This document shows positions 25,750 to 33,733 of a stretch of DNA of 53,897 nt, one piece after another (position 1 is the first letter of the stretch; the number at the start of each line of letters is the position of its first letter). The notes beneath the pieces are model-generated. The model searched no databases, was not told where the DNA came from, and was given only the letters and a program-made list of their open reading frames with translations. A program made the translations under genes and the position numbers. This DNA comes from Clostridiales bacterium (GTDB taxonomy: Bacteria > Bacillota > Clostridia > Christensenellales > QAND01), in assembly GCA_015056185.1 (NCBI GenBank), contig SVGV01000002.1:1-53897 (forward strand), given 5' to 3'.

Positions 25750-26997
25750 ATGAAAGTACCTGTATTTAATAAAGAGCAGATCCAAGAGATCATCAAAAAG
25801 TATCCCACGCCTTTTCATCTGTACGATGAAAAGGGCATCCGTGAGACTGCCCGTGCGTTAAACGATGCGTTCAGCTGGAATGAAGGCTATAAAGAGTATT
25901 TTGCGGTAAAAGCACTGCCCAACCCCACCATTCTGAAGATCTTAAAAGAAGAGGGCTGCGGGGTGGATTGCGCCAGCGAAACGGAATTGATGCTGGCAGA
26001 AGCTCTGGGCTTTACGGGGGAAGAAATCATGTTCAGCAGCAACGTGACCCCCGCAAAGGAATATGTTTATGCCCGCAAGCTGGATGCCATCATCAACCTG
26101 GATGATTACAGCCACATCGACTTTTTAAAGGAAAACGGCGGCATCCCCGAGACCATTTGCTTACGGTATAACCCCGGTGGGGATTTCCAGATCGGCACCT
26201 CCATCATGGGAAGCCCCTGGGATGCGAAGTACGGCATGACCAAGACCCAGCTTATGGCGGGCATCCGTAAACTGAGCGCCATGGGTGCCAAAAAATTCGG
26301 CATCCACGCCTTCCTTTCCAGCAATACTACCGATAAAAACTACTATCCTTATTTAGCAAAAGAGCTCTTTACCCTGGCAGTGGAAATGAACAAGCTCACC
26401 GGTGCAGAGATCTCCTTCATCAACCTTTCCGGCGGCATCGGCATCCCTTACCGGCCTGAGGACCGCCCGGTGGACATCAAAGAGGTGGGCGAGGGCGTCC
26501 GCAAAATGTATGAGCGCACCATCGCAAAAGCCGGCATGAAGGTGGCCATCAAAACGGAACTGGGTCGCTTTATGACTGGCCCTCATGGCTATTTGGTCTC
26601 CACCGTGCTCCATGAAAAGAAGATCTACAAAGACTACATCGGCCTGGATGCCTGCGCCGTCAACCTGATGCGCCCCGCCATGTACGGCGCTTACCATCAT
26701 ATTACCGTCATGGGCAAGGAAGATGCCCCCCACGATACCCTTTATGATGTGACGGGCTCCCTGTGCGAAAACAACGATAAATTCGCTGTCAACCGGGCCC
26801 TGCCCAAGATCGACATCGGCGATATCGTGGTCATCCATGATACCGGCGCCCACGGCTTCTCCATGGGGTATAACTACAACGGCAAGCTGCGCAGTGCTGA
26901 GGTCCTTTTGAAAGAAGACGGCAGCACCCAGCTCATCCGCCGGGCAGAGACCCCCAAGGATTACTTTGCTACGCTGGATTTTACCGATACCTTCTAA
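25750..26997 (+). CDS. lysA: Diaminopimelate decarboxylase-type PLP enzyme
   Basis: The 415-residue fold III PLP enzyme has the lysine Schiff-base site at YFAVKALPNP (Lys54), the phosphate-binding INLSGGIGIPY strand, ELGRFMTGPHGYLV and the C-terminal GSLCENNDKF and DTGAHGFSMGYNYNG. These fit diaminopimelate decarboxylase, which makes lysine from meso-diaminopimelate. Fold III decarboxylases overlap in sequence, and the long insert GGDFQIGTSIMGSPWDAKYGMT is unlike the compact E. coli enzyme; a related specificity such as carboxynorspermidine or ornithine is possible but less likely. It is transcribed alone, between its own promoter and terminator. Confidence 0.85.
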   Translation: MKVPVFNKEQIQEIIKKYPTPFHLYDEKGIRETARALNDAFSWNEGYKEYFAVKALPNPTILKILKEEGCGVDCASETELMLAEALGFTGEEIMFSSNVTPAKEYVYARKLDAIINLDDYSHIDFLKENGGIPETICLRYNPGGDFQIGTSIMGSPWDAKYGMTKTQLMAGIRKLSAMGAKKFGIHAFLSSNTTDKNYYPYLAKELFTLAVEMNKLTGAEISFINLSGGIGIPYRPEDRPVDIKEVGEGVRKMYERTIAKAGMKVAIKTELGRFMTGPHGYLVSTVLHEKKIYKDYIGLDACAVNLMRPAMYGAYHHITVMGKEDAPHDTLYDVTGSLCENNDKFAVNRALPKIDIGDIVVIHDTGAHGFSMGYNYNGKLRSAEVLLKEDGSTQLIRRAETPKDYFATLDFTDTF

Positions 26998-27004
26998 ACA
27001 AATA

Positions 27005-27032
27005 AAAAGCTCCCGTAAGGGAGCTTTTTTTT
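27005..27032 (+). terminator. Terminator after lysA
   Basis: AAAAGCTCCC-GTAA-GGGAGCTTTT followed by T. Confidence 0.88.
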
Positions 27033-27112
27033 ATGAAAAGATTATGATGTAGAGAAAAATCGCCCTCTTTCAAAAAAAGAATACAAATATCATGTAAAAT
27101 ACCTGATTTATC

Positions 27113-27154
27113 TTGAAAAGAAAATTGATGGTGATATTATTTTCACAATAATAT
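27113..27154 (+). promoter_or_regulatory. Promoter and perfect inverted repeat controlling the ModABC-like operon
   Basis: TTGAAA (27113-27118) and TATTAT (27135-27140) are 16 bases apart. The -10 lies inside the perfect inverted repeat ATATTATT-TTCAC-AATAATAT (27134-27154), a good place for a repressor such as an oxyanion-responsive regulator. Confidence 0.5.
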
Positions 27155-27174
27155 TTTTCAGGAGGTTTTCTCAA

Positions 27175-27936
27175 ATGAAGAAAGCTTTGGCACTGGTAAT
27201 GGCACTTGCCCTGTGCGCACTTGCTCTGTGTGCCTGCGGCGCCCCCGAGCGGGAATCCCAGACTTGGGAACTGTACGTAGCAGCCGGCATGAAGAAGCCC
27301 ATGGACGTTGTAGCCCAGCGTTATATGGATGAAACCGGCGACACCATCAACATCAACTACTCCTCCTCCGGCGCACTGTTCAGCCAGATCGAACAGGGCC
27401 AGCCCTGCGACCTCTACTTCACCGCTGACTGGCTGTATGTAGAGAAAATGGAAGAGATCGACCTTTGCGAAGAAAAGGCCGGTTACCTCAATGATAACGT
27501 GGTTCTGGTGGTTTCCGAAAGCGCCAAGGACAAGATCAAATCCTTTGAAGACCTCACCAAAGAAGGTGTGACCATTGCTATTTGTGATGTGGGCGCTCCT
27601 GTTGGTCTCTATGCCGAAAACGGCCTGCGCGCCATGGGCCTGTGGGATGCCGCTGAAAAGAATGTTGTGACCCGCCCCTCCACCGTAAATCAGGCTGCCA
27701 TCATGGTCCTGCAGGATGAAGTGGACGCTGCATGCATCTTCTCCAGTGTTGCCAACAGCAATGGCCTTGAGAATGTAGATGTCATGACCAACGAAGAATC
27801 CGGCGAGATCGTCTTTGCTACCGTTGTAGTTAAGGGCGGCAACACCAAAGTTGCTAAAGAATTTGTTGAGTTTGCCAACAAAGACGAGAATCTCAAAGAG
27901 TTCGAAAAATACGGCTGGGTAAGATATGAAAAATAA
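27175..27936 (+). CDS. ModA-like molybdate/tungstate-binding lipoprotein
   Basis: The 253-residue lipoprotein has a signal of MKKALALVMALAL type ending in the lipobox LCAC. The mature part matches ModA: LYVAAGMKKPMDVVAQRY, INYSSSGALFSQIEQGQPCD, LYFTADWLYVEKM and the hinge GVTIAICDVGAPVGLYAENG. It should bind molybdate or tungstate outside the membrane and pass it to the permease encoded next. Its stop lies 11 bases inside the permease gene, so translation is coupled. Sequence alone does not separate molybdate from tungstate specificity; anaerobes of this kind often use tungsten as well. Confidence 0.88.
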   Translation: MKKALALVMALALCALALCACGAPERESQTWELYVAAGMKKPMDVVAQRYMDETGDTININYSSSGALFSQIEQGQPCDLYFTADWLYVEKMEEIDLCEEKAGYLNDNVVLVVSESAKDKIKSFEDLTKEGVTIAICDVGAPVGLYAENGLRAMGLWDAAEKNVVTRPSTVNQAAIMVLQDEVDAACIFSSVANSNGLENVDVMTNEESGEIVFATVVVKGGNTKVAKEFVEFANKDENLKEFEKYGWVRYEK

Positions 27937-28714
27937 AAAACCGATCAACCTGGTAACGGCGACTTTTGTGCCGCTGTTTACCTTGCTCATCATTTTCCCT
28001 ACGGTGGCCCTGGTCGCCAAGGTGAATATGAGCGGCCTCAATGATATTCTGGCGGACCGCTACTTCTGGATGAGCGTAAGCAACACCTTTATTGCAGCCA
28101 TCGGCGCGGCATTGCTGGGCCTGGTACTGGCGGTTGGGTTCGGGTACTTCCATGTGTTCCACCGCAACTCCTGGTTCTACAAGATCGCAAACCTGTTTAA
28201 CGATCTGCCCATCGCCCTGCCCCACACCGTTGCGGGCTTGGCACTGCTCATCGCATTCGGCCGCAACAACTTTGGCTTTGTCAGCAACACCGGTTTTGCG
28301 TTTAACCTGTTTGCTGTCATGATCTCCATGTTCTTCGTTTCTTACCCCCTGTGCGCCCGCGCCATTGCATCCGGTGTGGATCAGATCGATCAGGAGATGA
28401 TCTCCGTTGCCCGTACCTTGGGGGATAGCCCCGTGCAGGCCTACTTTAAGGTGGTACTGCCCAGCATCGGCGAGGCGGTGTTCTCCGGCACGGTGCTGGC
28501 CTTCTCCCGTGCGCTCAGCGAGTTTGCGGCGGTCATCATGTTTGGCGGCAATCTGCCCGGTAAGACCCAGTCTCTGGCGTCTTACGTGTTCACCAAAGTG
28601 GAAGAGGGCGAAACCGAGATGGCCATCGCAGCCAGCGTATTCTGCATCCTGCTTTCTTTGGCCATCGTGCTGTTCTTAAGTATTCGGAGGAGGGTGAAAA
28701 ATGCTCGTAATTAA
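27926..28714 (+). CDS. ModB-like molybdate/tungstate ABC transporter permease
   Basis: The 262-residue integral membrane protein has about six hydrophobic helices and the permease-ATPase contact motif EMISVARTLGDSPVQAYFKVVLPSI (the EAA loop: ARTLG...F..V.LP). The segments LPHTVAGLALL and FSRALSEFAAVIMFGGN are characteristic of the ModB/WtpB group. It overlaps the binding protein by 11 bases and the ATPase by 14, so all three are made together. The substrate is inferred from its neighbours. Confidence 0.88.
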   Translation: MKNKKPINLVTATFVPLFTLLIIFPTVALVAKVNMSGLNDILADRYFWMSVSNTFIAAIGAALLGLVLAVGFGYFHVFHRNSWFYKIANLFNDLPIALPHTVAGLALLIAFGRNNFGFVSNTGFAFNLFAVMISMFFVSYPLCARAIASGVDQIDQEMISVARTLGDSPVQAYFKVVLPSIGEAVFSGTVLAFSRALSEFAAVIMFGGNLPGKTQSLASYVFTKVEEGETEMAIAASVFCILLSLAIVLFLSIRRRVKNARN

Positions 28715-29408
28715 AGACGTATGCAAAACATACGGCAAGCAGACGGTATTAAACAACACCTCCATGACGGTGGAAGAGGGCATCCGGGTACTGCTGGGCA
28801 TCAATGGCTGCGGTAAATCCACCTTACTTAAGATCATCACCGGCGTGGCTGATGCCGACAGCGGCAGCGTGCAGTTAAAGGGTGAAGAGCTTTTAAATCT
28901 CCCCCCGGAAAAACGGCGCATCGGCTATGTGCCCCAGCACACCGCTCTGTTTCCCAACATGACGGCTTATGATAACATCCTCTACGGCCTGCGCAGTAAA
29001 GAGGCAAAACAGGCTGCCAAGGCCCATGTGGATGAACTCATTGAGATGCTGGAACTGGGCGACTTTTTAAACAAGCGCCCCGGTCAGCTCAGCGGCGGTT
29101 ACAAAAGCCGTGTATCCCTTGCAAGGGCATTGGCTCCCGACCCCAACCTGATGCTGCTGGATGAACCCCTCAGCGACGTTGACGTCGTCATGAAGGAGCG
29201 GCTTCTGCCTGAGTTTAAAAAGGTCATCCACACCCTTGGCATCCCCGCCATCTATGTAACTCACGACCCCAGCGAAGCACAGCAGGTGGGCGACAGCTTC
29301 TGCTCCATGGTACAGGGCAACATCTCCGGCCATGATAACGCCGCCGCCGCATTTGATTTCATCCGCCAGGAAGAGATCAAGCATTTAGAGGCAAATCTGC
29401 TGAAATAA
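28701..29408 (+). CDS. ModC-like ABC transporter ATPase without the C-terminal MOP domain
   Basis: The 235-residue nucleotide-binding subunit has Walker A (GINGCGKST), a Q-loop (YVPQHTALFP), the signature LSGGYKSRVSLARAL, Walker B (LMLLDEPLSDVD) and a switch histidine in YVTHDPSEAQ. E. coli ModC is about 350 residues with a molybdate-sensing C-terminal domain; here that domain is missing, so feedback by bound oxyanion at this subunit is unlikely. The signature has Tyr-Lys after LSGG in place of the usual Gln-Arg/Gln, a mild variation. It ends the operon, followed by a hairpin. Confidence 0.88.
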   Translation: MLVIKDVCKTYGKQTVLNNTSMTVEEGIRVLLGINGCGKSTLLKIITGVADADSGSVQLKGEELLNLPPEKRRIGYVPQHTALFPNMTAYDNILYGLRSKEAKQAAKAHVDELIEMLELGDFLNKRPGQLSGGYKSRVSLARALAPDPNLMLLDEPLSDVDVVMKERLLPEFKKVIHTLGIPAIYVTHDPSEAQQVGDSFCSMVQGNISGHDNAAAAFDFIRQEEIKHLEANLLK

Positions 29409-29411
29409 CAT

Positions 29412-29450
29412 ACAGGAAAGGCTGCAAATCTTGCAGCCTTTCTGTACTTT
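29412..29450 (+). terminator. Terminator after the ModABC-like operon
   Basis: AAAGGCTGCA-AATCT-TGCAGCCTTT with a modest T-rich tail. Confidence 0.65.
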
Positions 29451-29465
29451 TATGCACTTTACCCG

Positions 29466-29495
29466 TTGACAACGGTAAAAACGATGTGGTATAGT
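29466..29495 (+). promoter_or_regulatory. Promoter of the T-box-led ligase operon
   Basis: A consensus TTGACA and TATAGT are 18 bases apart. Transcription should begin near 29502. Confidence 0.7.
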
Positions 29496-29501
29496 AACAA
29501 A

Positions 29502-29775
29502 AAATCATAAGACGTTGAAGGTATTACGCGTTTTCGTACCGTTAGTCAGAGAATTGCCGGGTGGTGCAAGGCATGTAACGGCGAGGGGGCGGTCTCCTAC
29601 CTGAGTTGAGCTTCTGAACCTTAGTAAGAGGCTCCGGGTGATCCCGTTACAGGTCCTGGGCTTGTTAGAGCCTGATGAGTGGTTGGGGCAATTACCCCGG
29701 CAAAACGGGTGGTACCGTGGTCTTAGATGATCATCCCGCAAAAACAATGTGTTTTTGCGGGTTTTATTTTTAGCA
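29502..29775 (+). promoter_or_regulatory. T-box riboswitch upstream of the LeuA-like operon
   Basis: The leader has the T-box hallmarks: CAGAGAA and GGTGGTGCAA in the upper part of stem I, AGTAAGAGG ... CCGTTAC later on, and the antiterminator sequence AACGGGTGGTACCGTGG (29704-29720). A terminator hairpin CCCGCAAAAACA-ATG-TGTTTTTGCGGG with a T-run (29735-29771) follows. By hand-pairing stem I (GGT with ACC below the loop), the seven-base specifier strand is GUCUCCU followed by A, giving specifier CCU (Pro) in the usual last-three position. CUC (Leu), two bases earlier, is the alternative. Uncharged tRNA binding would favour antitermination and expression of the genes below. Confidence 0.88.
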
Positions 29776-29792
29776 GGAAAGTGGGTTTTACC

Positions 29793-31172
29793 ATGAAGAA
29801 GATCTTTACCAGCGATTATACCTTGCGCGATTGTGCAAAGCGTGCGGAGGCTGTTTCCTTCCGGGAGAAGAATAACATTGCAAAATGCCTGGATGACTTG
29901 GGCGTGGATGCCATCGAGCTGGCTCCCTTAAACGGCTCTAAAGAGGATGCCATCATCGTCAGGACCATTTCCATGGCTGTAAAAAATGCTGCCGTGTGCA
30001 TCCCCGTGGGCTTTACCACGGCCGAGGTCGATGCTGCATGGGAGTGTGTGAAAGATGCCGAAAAGCCCATTTTGCAGGTGATGGTGCCCACCTCCACCGT
30101 GCAGATGGAATACACCTATCATTTAAAAGATGACAGGATGGCCCTTAAGATTGCAGAGCTGGTCGCCTATGCCAAGGGCAAATGCAATCGGGTAGAGTTC
30201 ATAGCCTCCGATGCCAGCCGTGCCGACCGCAGCTTTTTGTTGAAGGCCTGCACCATCGCTGTGGATGCCGGCGCCACCGCCGTTGCATTGCATGACGATG
30301 CGGGCATCATGGCGCCCAAAGCCTTTGGTGCCATGGCTGCAGAGGTGAAAGCGGCGGTGGGCAAGGTCAAGGTTTTTGTCAGCCCCTCCGATGCCATCCA
30401 TATGGCGGCTGCCTGCGCTTTGGAGGCCCTTAGTGCAGGCGCTGACGGCGTTAAAACCACCATCACCGGGGAAGGGACGCTGAATTTAGCCAAGTTTGCG
30501 GATACCATCCGGGTTTTGGGCGGCGAAGTGGAAGGAAAGTGGAACCTGGACCATACCGGCATCCACCGGGCCGTGGCAGCCTTTGCCCCCGGCGGCAAGG
30601 GCGTGGTGGAAGCCATGGTGGAAGAGCAGCAGACGCTGCTGCTCACAGCGGAAAGCACCCTTGGCGACATTGCGAAAGCGGTCTATTCTTTGGGTTATGA
30701 TCTTTCGGAAGAGGATACCGGCAAGGTGTACGAAGAGTTTAAACGGGTCACCGCGAAGCGGGATTCCGTCAGCGCACGGGAATTGGAGGCCATGGTAGCC
30801 AGCTCCGCCATGCAGGTGCCCTCCACCTACCATCTGGAAAGCTACGTATGCAACAGCGGCAACACCATCCGCTCTTTGGCCAGCGTGACGTTAACAAAGG
30901 ATGGCGCAGCCATCCAGGGTGTCAGCGTGGGCGATGGCCCCATCGATGCCTCTTTCAGGGCCATTGAGCAGGCCATGGGCCACCACTATGAGCTGGATGA
31001 CTTCCAGATCCAGGCGGTCACCGAAGGCCGCGAGGCACTGGGTGCAGCCCTTGTAAAACTGCGCAGTGGCGGCAAGCTGTATTCCGGCAACGGCTTAAGT
31101 ACAGACATCGTCGCGGCCAGCATCCGGGCTTATATCAACGCCCTCAACAAGATCGTCTATGAGGAGAACTGA
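29793..31172 (+). CDS. LeuA-like (2-isopropylmalate synthase family) protein with altered metal site
   Basis: The 459-residue protein aligns with the LeuA plan. It has an HMGL-type TIM barrel (about 1-270: SDYTLRDC, LHDDAGIMAP, GADGVKTTITGEG), a linker, and a C-terminal LeuA allosteric domain (about 365-455: GVSVGDGPIDASFRAIEQAM ... GNGLSTDIVAASIRAYINALN). In true LeuA the barrel binds a metal through the Asp of LRDG and the two histidines of HxHND. Here the Asp survives (Asp13) but HxHND reads VSPSD (residues 196-200), and the GERxGN motif reads GEGTLN. It may be a pseudoenzyme or catalyse a different reaction. The allosteric domain suggests it still senses an amino acid. The ATG at 29793 lies after the terminator; the track start at 29727 lies within the T-box terminator region. 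Confidence 0.8.
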   Translation: MKKIFTSDYTLRDCAKRAEAVSFREKNNIAKCLDDLGVDAIELAPLNGSKEDAIIVRTISMAVKNAAVCIPVGFTTAEVDAAWECVKDAEKPILQVMVPTSTVQMEYTYHLKDDRMALKIAELVAYAKGKCNRVEFIASDASRADRSFLLKACTIAVDAGATAVALHDDAGIMAPKAFGAMAAEVKAAVGKVKVFVSPSDAIHMAAACALEALSAGADGVKTTITGEGTLNLAKFADTIRVLGGEVEGKWNLDHTGIHRAVAAFAPGGKGVVEAMVEEQQTLLLTAESTLGDIAKAVYSLGYDLSEEDTGKVYEEFKRVTAKRDSVSARELEAMVASSAMQVPSTYHLESYVCNSGNTIRSLASVTLTKDGAAIQGVSVGDGPIDASFRAIEQAMGHHYELDDFQIQAVTEGREALGAALVKLRSGGKLYSGNGLSTDIVAASIRAYINALNKIVYEEN

Positions 31173-31174
31173 AG

Positions 31175-33622
31175 ATGAAACTGACGTTTTCTACCCAAAA
31201 TGTACCGGCACCGAGCTTTTTAAGGCTCTGCGATATTGCCGATGAATACGGCTTTGACGGATTTGAGATCTACGATGGCGCTTTGGAGCGCAAACAGCAC
31301 AGCGACAGTATTTTAAACAGTCTGAGCGCTGCCGGTGCAAAGCGCAAGCTCAACAACCGCCGCATCGCCATCCCGGCCTTGCGCTACCCCGGCTGCGTGG
31401 ATGCAGCGAGCGAGCTTGCCCAGTGTGTGGAGCTGGCCGCCGGTGCCTCCATCCCTTATGTGATCATCCGGGCAGGGGAATCCGGGGATGGAGAGGAACT
31501 GTTTGCTGCCCTTACTCCCGCTATTTCCGTGGCGGAAAAATACGATGTCACCATCCTTCTGGAGACGGTAGGATACTTGGCGGATACAAAAAAAGTGGTG
31601 GAGATCATCCGCCGGTTCAGGACGGGTGCATTGGGCGCTGCATGGAACATCCGCGGAACTTATTTCAGGGCGGGGGAGAGCGCAGAACAGACCATCCAGA
31701 CCTTGGGCGCATACATCAACTATGTGCGTCTGGGGGATCGCAAGGACGGCGTGGATGTGCTCATCGGCGATGGAGACCTGCCCGTAAAAGAGTTCGCCAA
31801 TGCCCTTCGGGCCCTCAATTACGAAGGCTATGTCTGTGCTGACTGGAATGATGAGATCACCGATGCTGACATCGTCCTGACCCATTTTAAGAGCTACATC
31901 GAAAACGCGGTGGAGCGGGAGCGCAAGGAAAGCAGACTGCAGCACAACCGCAGCCGCACCGGCACCTTTGTGTGGAAGAAGTACGATGTCATTGACAAAA
32001 CCTTCTCTCAGGTGCTGGATGCCATGGTGGAGCACTACCCCGATCAATACGCTTTTAAATACACCACGCTGGATTATACCCGTACCTACAGCCAGTTCAG
32101 GGATGATGTGGATCAGGTGGCTGCAGCCCTCATCTCCCTGGGTGTCAAGCCCGGCTACCATGTGGCTATCTGGGCTACCAACGTGCCCCAGTGGTTCTTG
32201 ACTTTCTGGGCCGCCACCAAGATCGGCGCGGTACTGGTAACGGTGAATACCGCCTATAAGATCCACGAGGCGGAATACCTTTTGCATCAGTCCGATACCC
32301 ATACTCTTATCATGATCGAGGATTGCAAGGATTCTAACTATAAAGAGATCATTTCGGAGCTGTGCCCCGAATTAAAGGATCTGAAGCCCGGCAGCCCCCT
32401 GTACAGCGAAAAACTGCCTTTTTTGCGCAATGTGGTCACCATCGGCTTTGAGATGGACGGCTGCCTCACCTGGGAAGGCATGATGGAACGTGCCAGCCTG
32501 GTACCGGAAGAAGAAGTCCGCCGCCGCGCTGCTGCCGTAAAACCCGATGATGTGTGCAATATGCAGTACACCAGCGGTACCACCGGCTTCCCCAAAGGGG
32601 TCATGCTGACCCACCGCAACATCGTCAACAACGGCAAGACCATCGGCGATCGGATGGATCTTTCCACCGCGGACCGCATGATGATCCAGGTGCCCATGTT
32701 CCACTGCTTTGGCATGGTCCTTTCCATGACCAGTATGATGACCCATGGCGGCACCCTTTGCCCCATTCCGTACTTCTCGCCCAAATCCTCCCTGGCGTGC
32801 ATCAACAGTGAGCGCATCACCTGCTTTAACGGGGTGCCCACCATGTTCATCGCCATGTTCAACCATGAGGATTTTAACAAGACGGATTTTTCCTACATCC
32901 GCACCGGCATCATGGCGGGGGCCAACTGCCCGCCGGAACTCATGCGCCGCGCCGCTGCCGAAATGAACATGAAGGAGATCATCAGCGTGTACGGCCAGAC
33001 GGAAGCTTCCCCCGGGTGCACCATGGGTGAAGTCAATGAGGATATCGACCACCGTGTGGATACCGTAGGCAGTGCCTTCCCCGGGGTGGAATGCAAGATC
33101 ATCGACCCCGAAACGGGGGAAGATCTGCCCGATGGCGCAAACGGCGAGTTCGTTGCCCGCGGCTTTAACATCATGAAGGGCTACTACAAAATGCCCCGCG
33201 CCACCGAACAGACCATCGATCAAGACGGCTGGCTCCACACCGGTGACATCTGCTGCCGCACCCCCGATGGCTACTATAAAGTCACCGGCCGTTTGAAGGA
33301 TATGATCATCCGCGGCGGCGAAAACCTCTACCCCCGTGAGATCGAGGAATTCTACCTCACCCACGAAAAGGTCAAGGATGTACAGGTGGTGGGCGTGCCC
33401 GATGAACGCTACGGCGAAGAAGCCTGCGCCTGGATCGTCCTCCACGATGGGGTGGAAGGCACCGTGGAAGAAATGCGTGAATACGGCAACAGCCACATGG
33501 CCCGCCACAAGGTGCCCAGGTATTTTGTGATGGTGGATGACTTCCCCATGAATGCCGCCGGCAAGATCTTAAAATACAAAATGCGCGAAGACAGCATCGA
33601 GCTTCTTGGGCTCAAAAAATGA
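31175..33622 (+). CDS. Fusion of a xylose-isomerase-like TIM barrel and an acyl-CoA ligase (ANL superfamily)
   Basis: Residues 1-245 form a barrel of the sugar phosphate isomerase/AP endonuclease 2 type (DEYGFDGFEIYDG, SIPYVIIRAGES, TILLETVG, LNYEGYVCADW). Residues 270-815 form a full adenylating enzyme: QYTSGTTGFPKGVMLTHRN (P-loop, about 464-482), VYGQTEASPG, GWLHTGDIC, GRLKDMIIRGGENLYPREIE and catalytic Lys797 in GKILKYK. The ligase half resembles medium-chain or branched acyl-CoA synthetases. In the barrel only Glu130 of the usual metal ligands is clear; the later Asp/His positions read WNIRG and VRLGDR. The frame is unbroken, with a charged linker, so this is a real fusion. The gene starts two bases after the upstream stop. 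Confidence 0.85.
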   Translation: MKLTFSTQNVPAPSFLRLCDIADEYGFDGFEIYDGALERKQHSDSILNSLSAAGAKRKLNNRRIAIPALRYPGCVDAASELAQCVELAAGASIPYVIIRAGESGDGEELFAALTPAISVAEKYDVTILLETVGYLADTKKVVEIIRRFRTGALGAAWNIRGTYFRAGESAEQTIQTLGAYINYVRLGDRKDGVDVLIGDGDLPVKEFANALRALNYEGYVCADWNDEITDADIVLTHFKSYIENAVERERKESRLQHNRSRTGTFVWKKYDVIDKTFSQVLDAMVEHYPDQYAFKYTTLDYTRTYSQFRDDVDQVAAALISLGVKPGYHVAIWATNVPQWFLTFWAATKIGAVLVTVNTAYKIHEAEYLLHQSDTHTLIMIEDCKDSNYKEIISELCPELKDLKPGSPLYSEKLPFLRNVVTIGFEMDGCLTWEGMMERASLVPEEEVRRRAAAVKPDDVCNMQYTSGTTGFPKGVMLTHRNIVNNGKTIGDRMDLSTADRMMIQVPMFHCFGMVLSMTSMMTHGGTLCPIPYFSPKSSLACINSERITCFNGVPTMFIAMFNHEDFNKTDFSYIRTGIMAGANCPPELMRRAAAEMNMKEIISVYGQTEASPGCTMGEVNEDIDHRVDTVGSAFPGVECKIIDPETGEDLPDGANGEFVARGFNIMKGYYKMPRATEQTIDQDGWLHTGDICCRTPDGYYKVTGRLKDMIIRGGENLYPREIEEFYLTHEKVKDVQVVGVPDERYGEEACAWIVLHDGVEGTVEEMREYGNSHMARHKVPRYFVMVDDFPMNAAGKILKYKMREDSIELLGLKK

Positions 33623-33656
33623 ACGGGTGAAAATCTGGTGAAATGCACAGGTTTTG

Positions 33657-33684
33657 TTGACATTTGAACCAGGTGTGCTAGCAT
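33657..33684 (+). promoter_or_regulatory. Internal promoter before the PaaK-like gene
   Basis: TTGACA and TAGCAT (with TGC extension) are 16 bases apart, within the 111-base gap after the fusion gene. Confidence 0.55.
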
Positions 33685-33733
33685 AAAACAGAATATTTAT
33701 GCTTTATATTCTTTCCTTTAGGAGATGGTTTCT

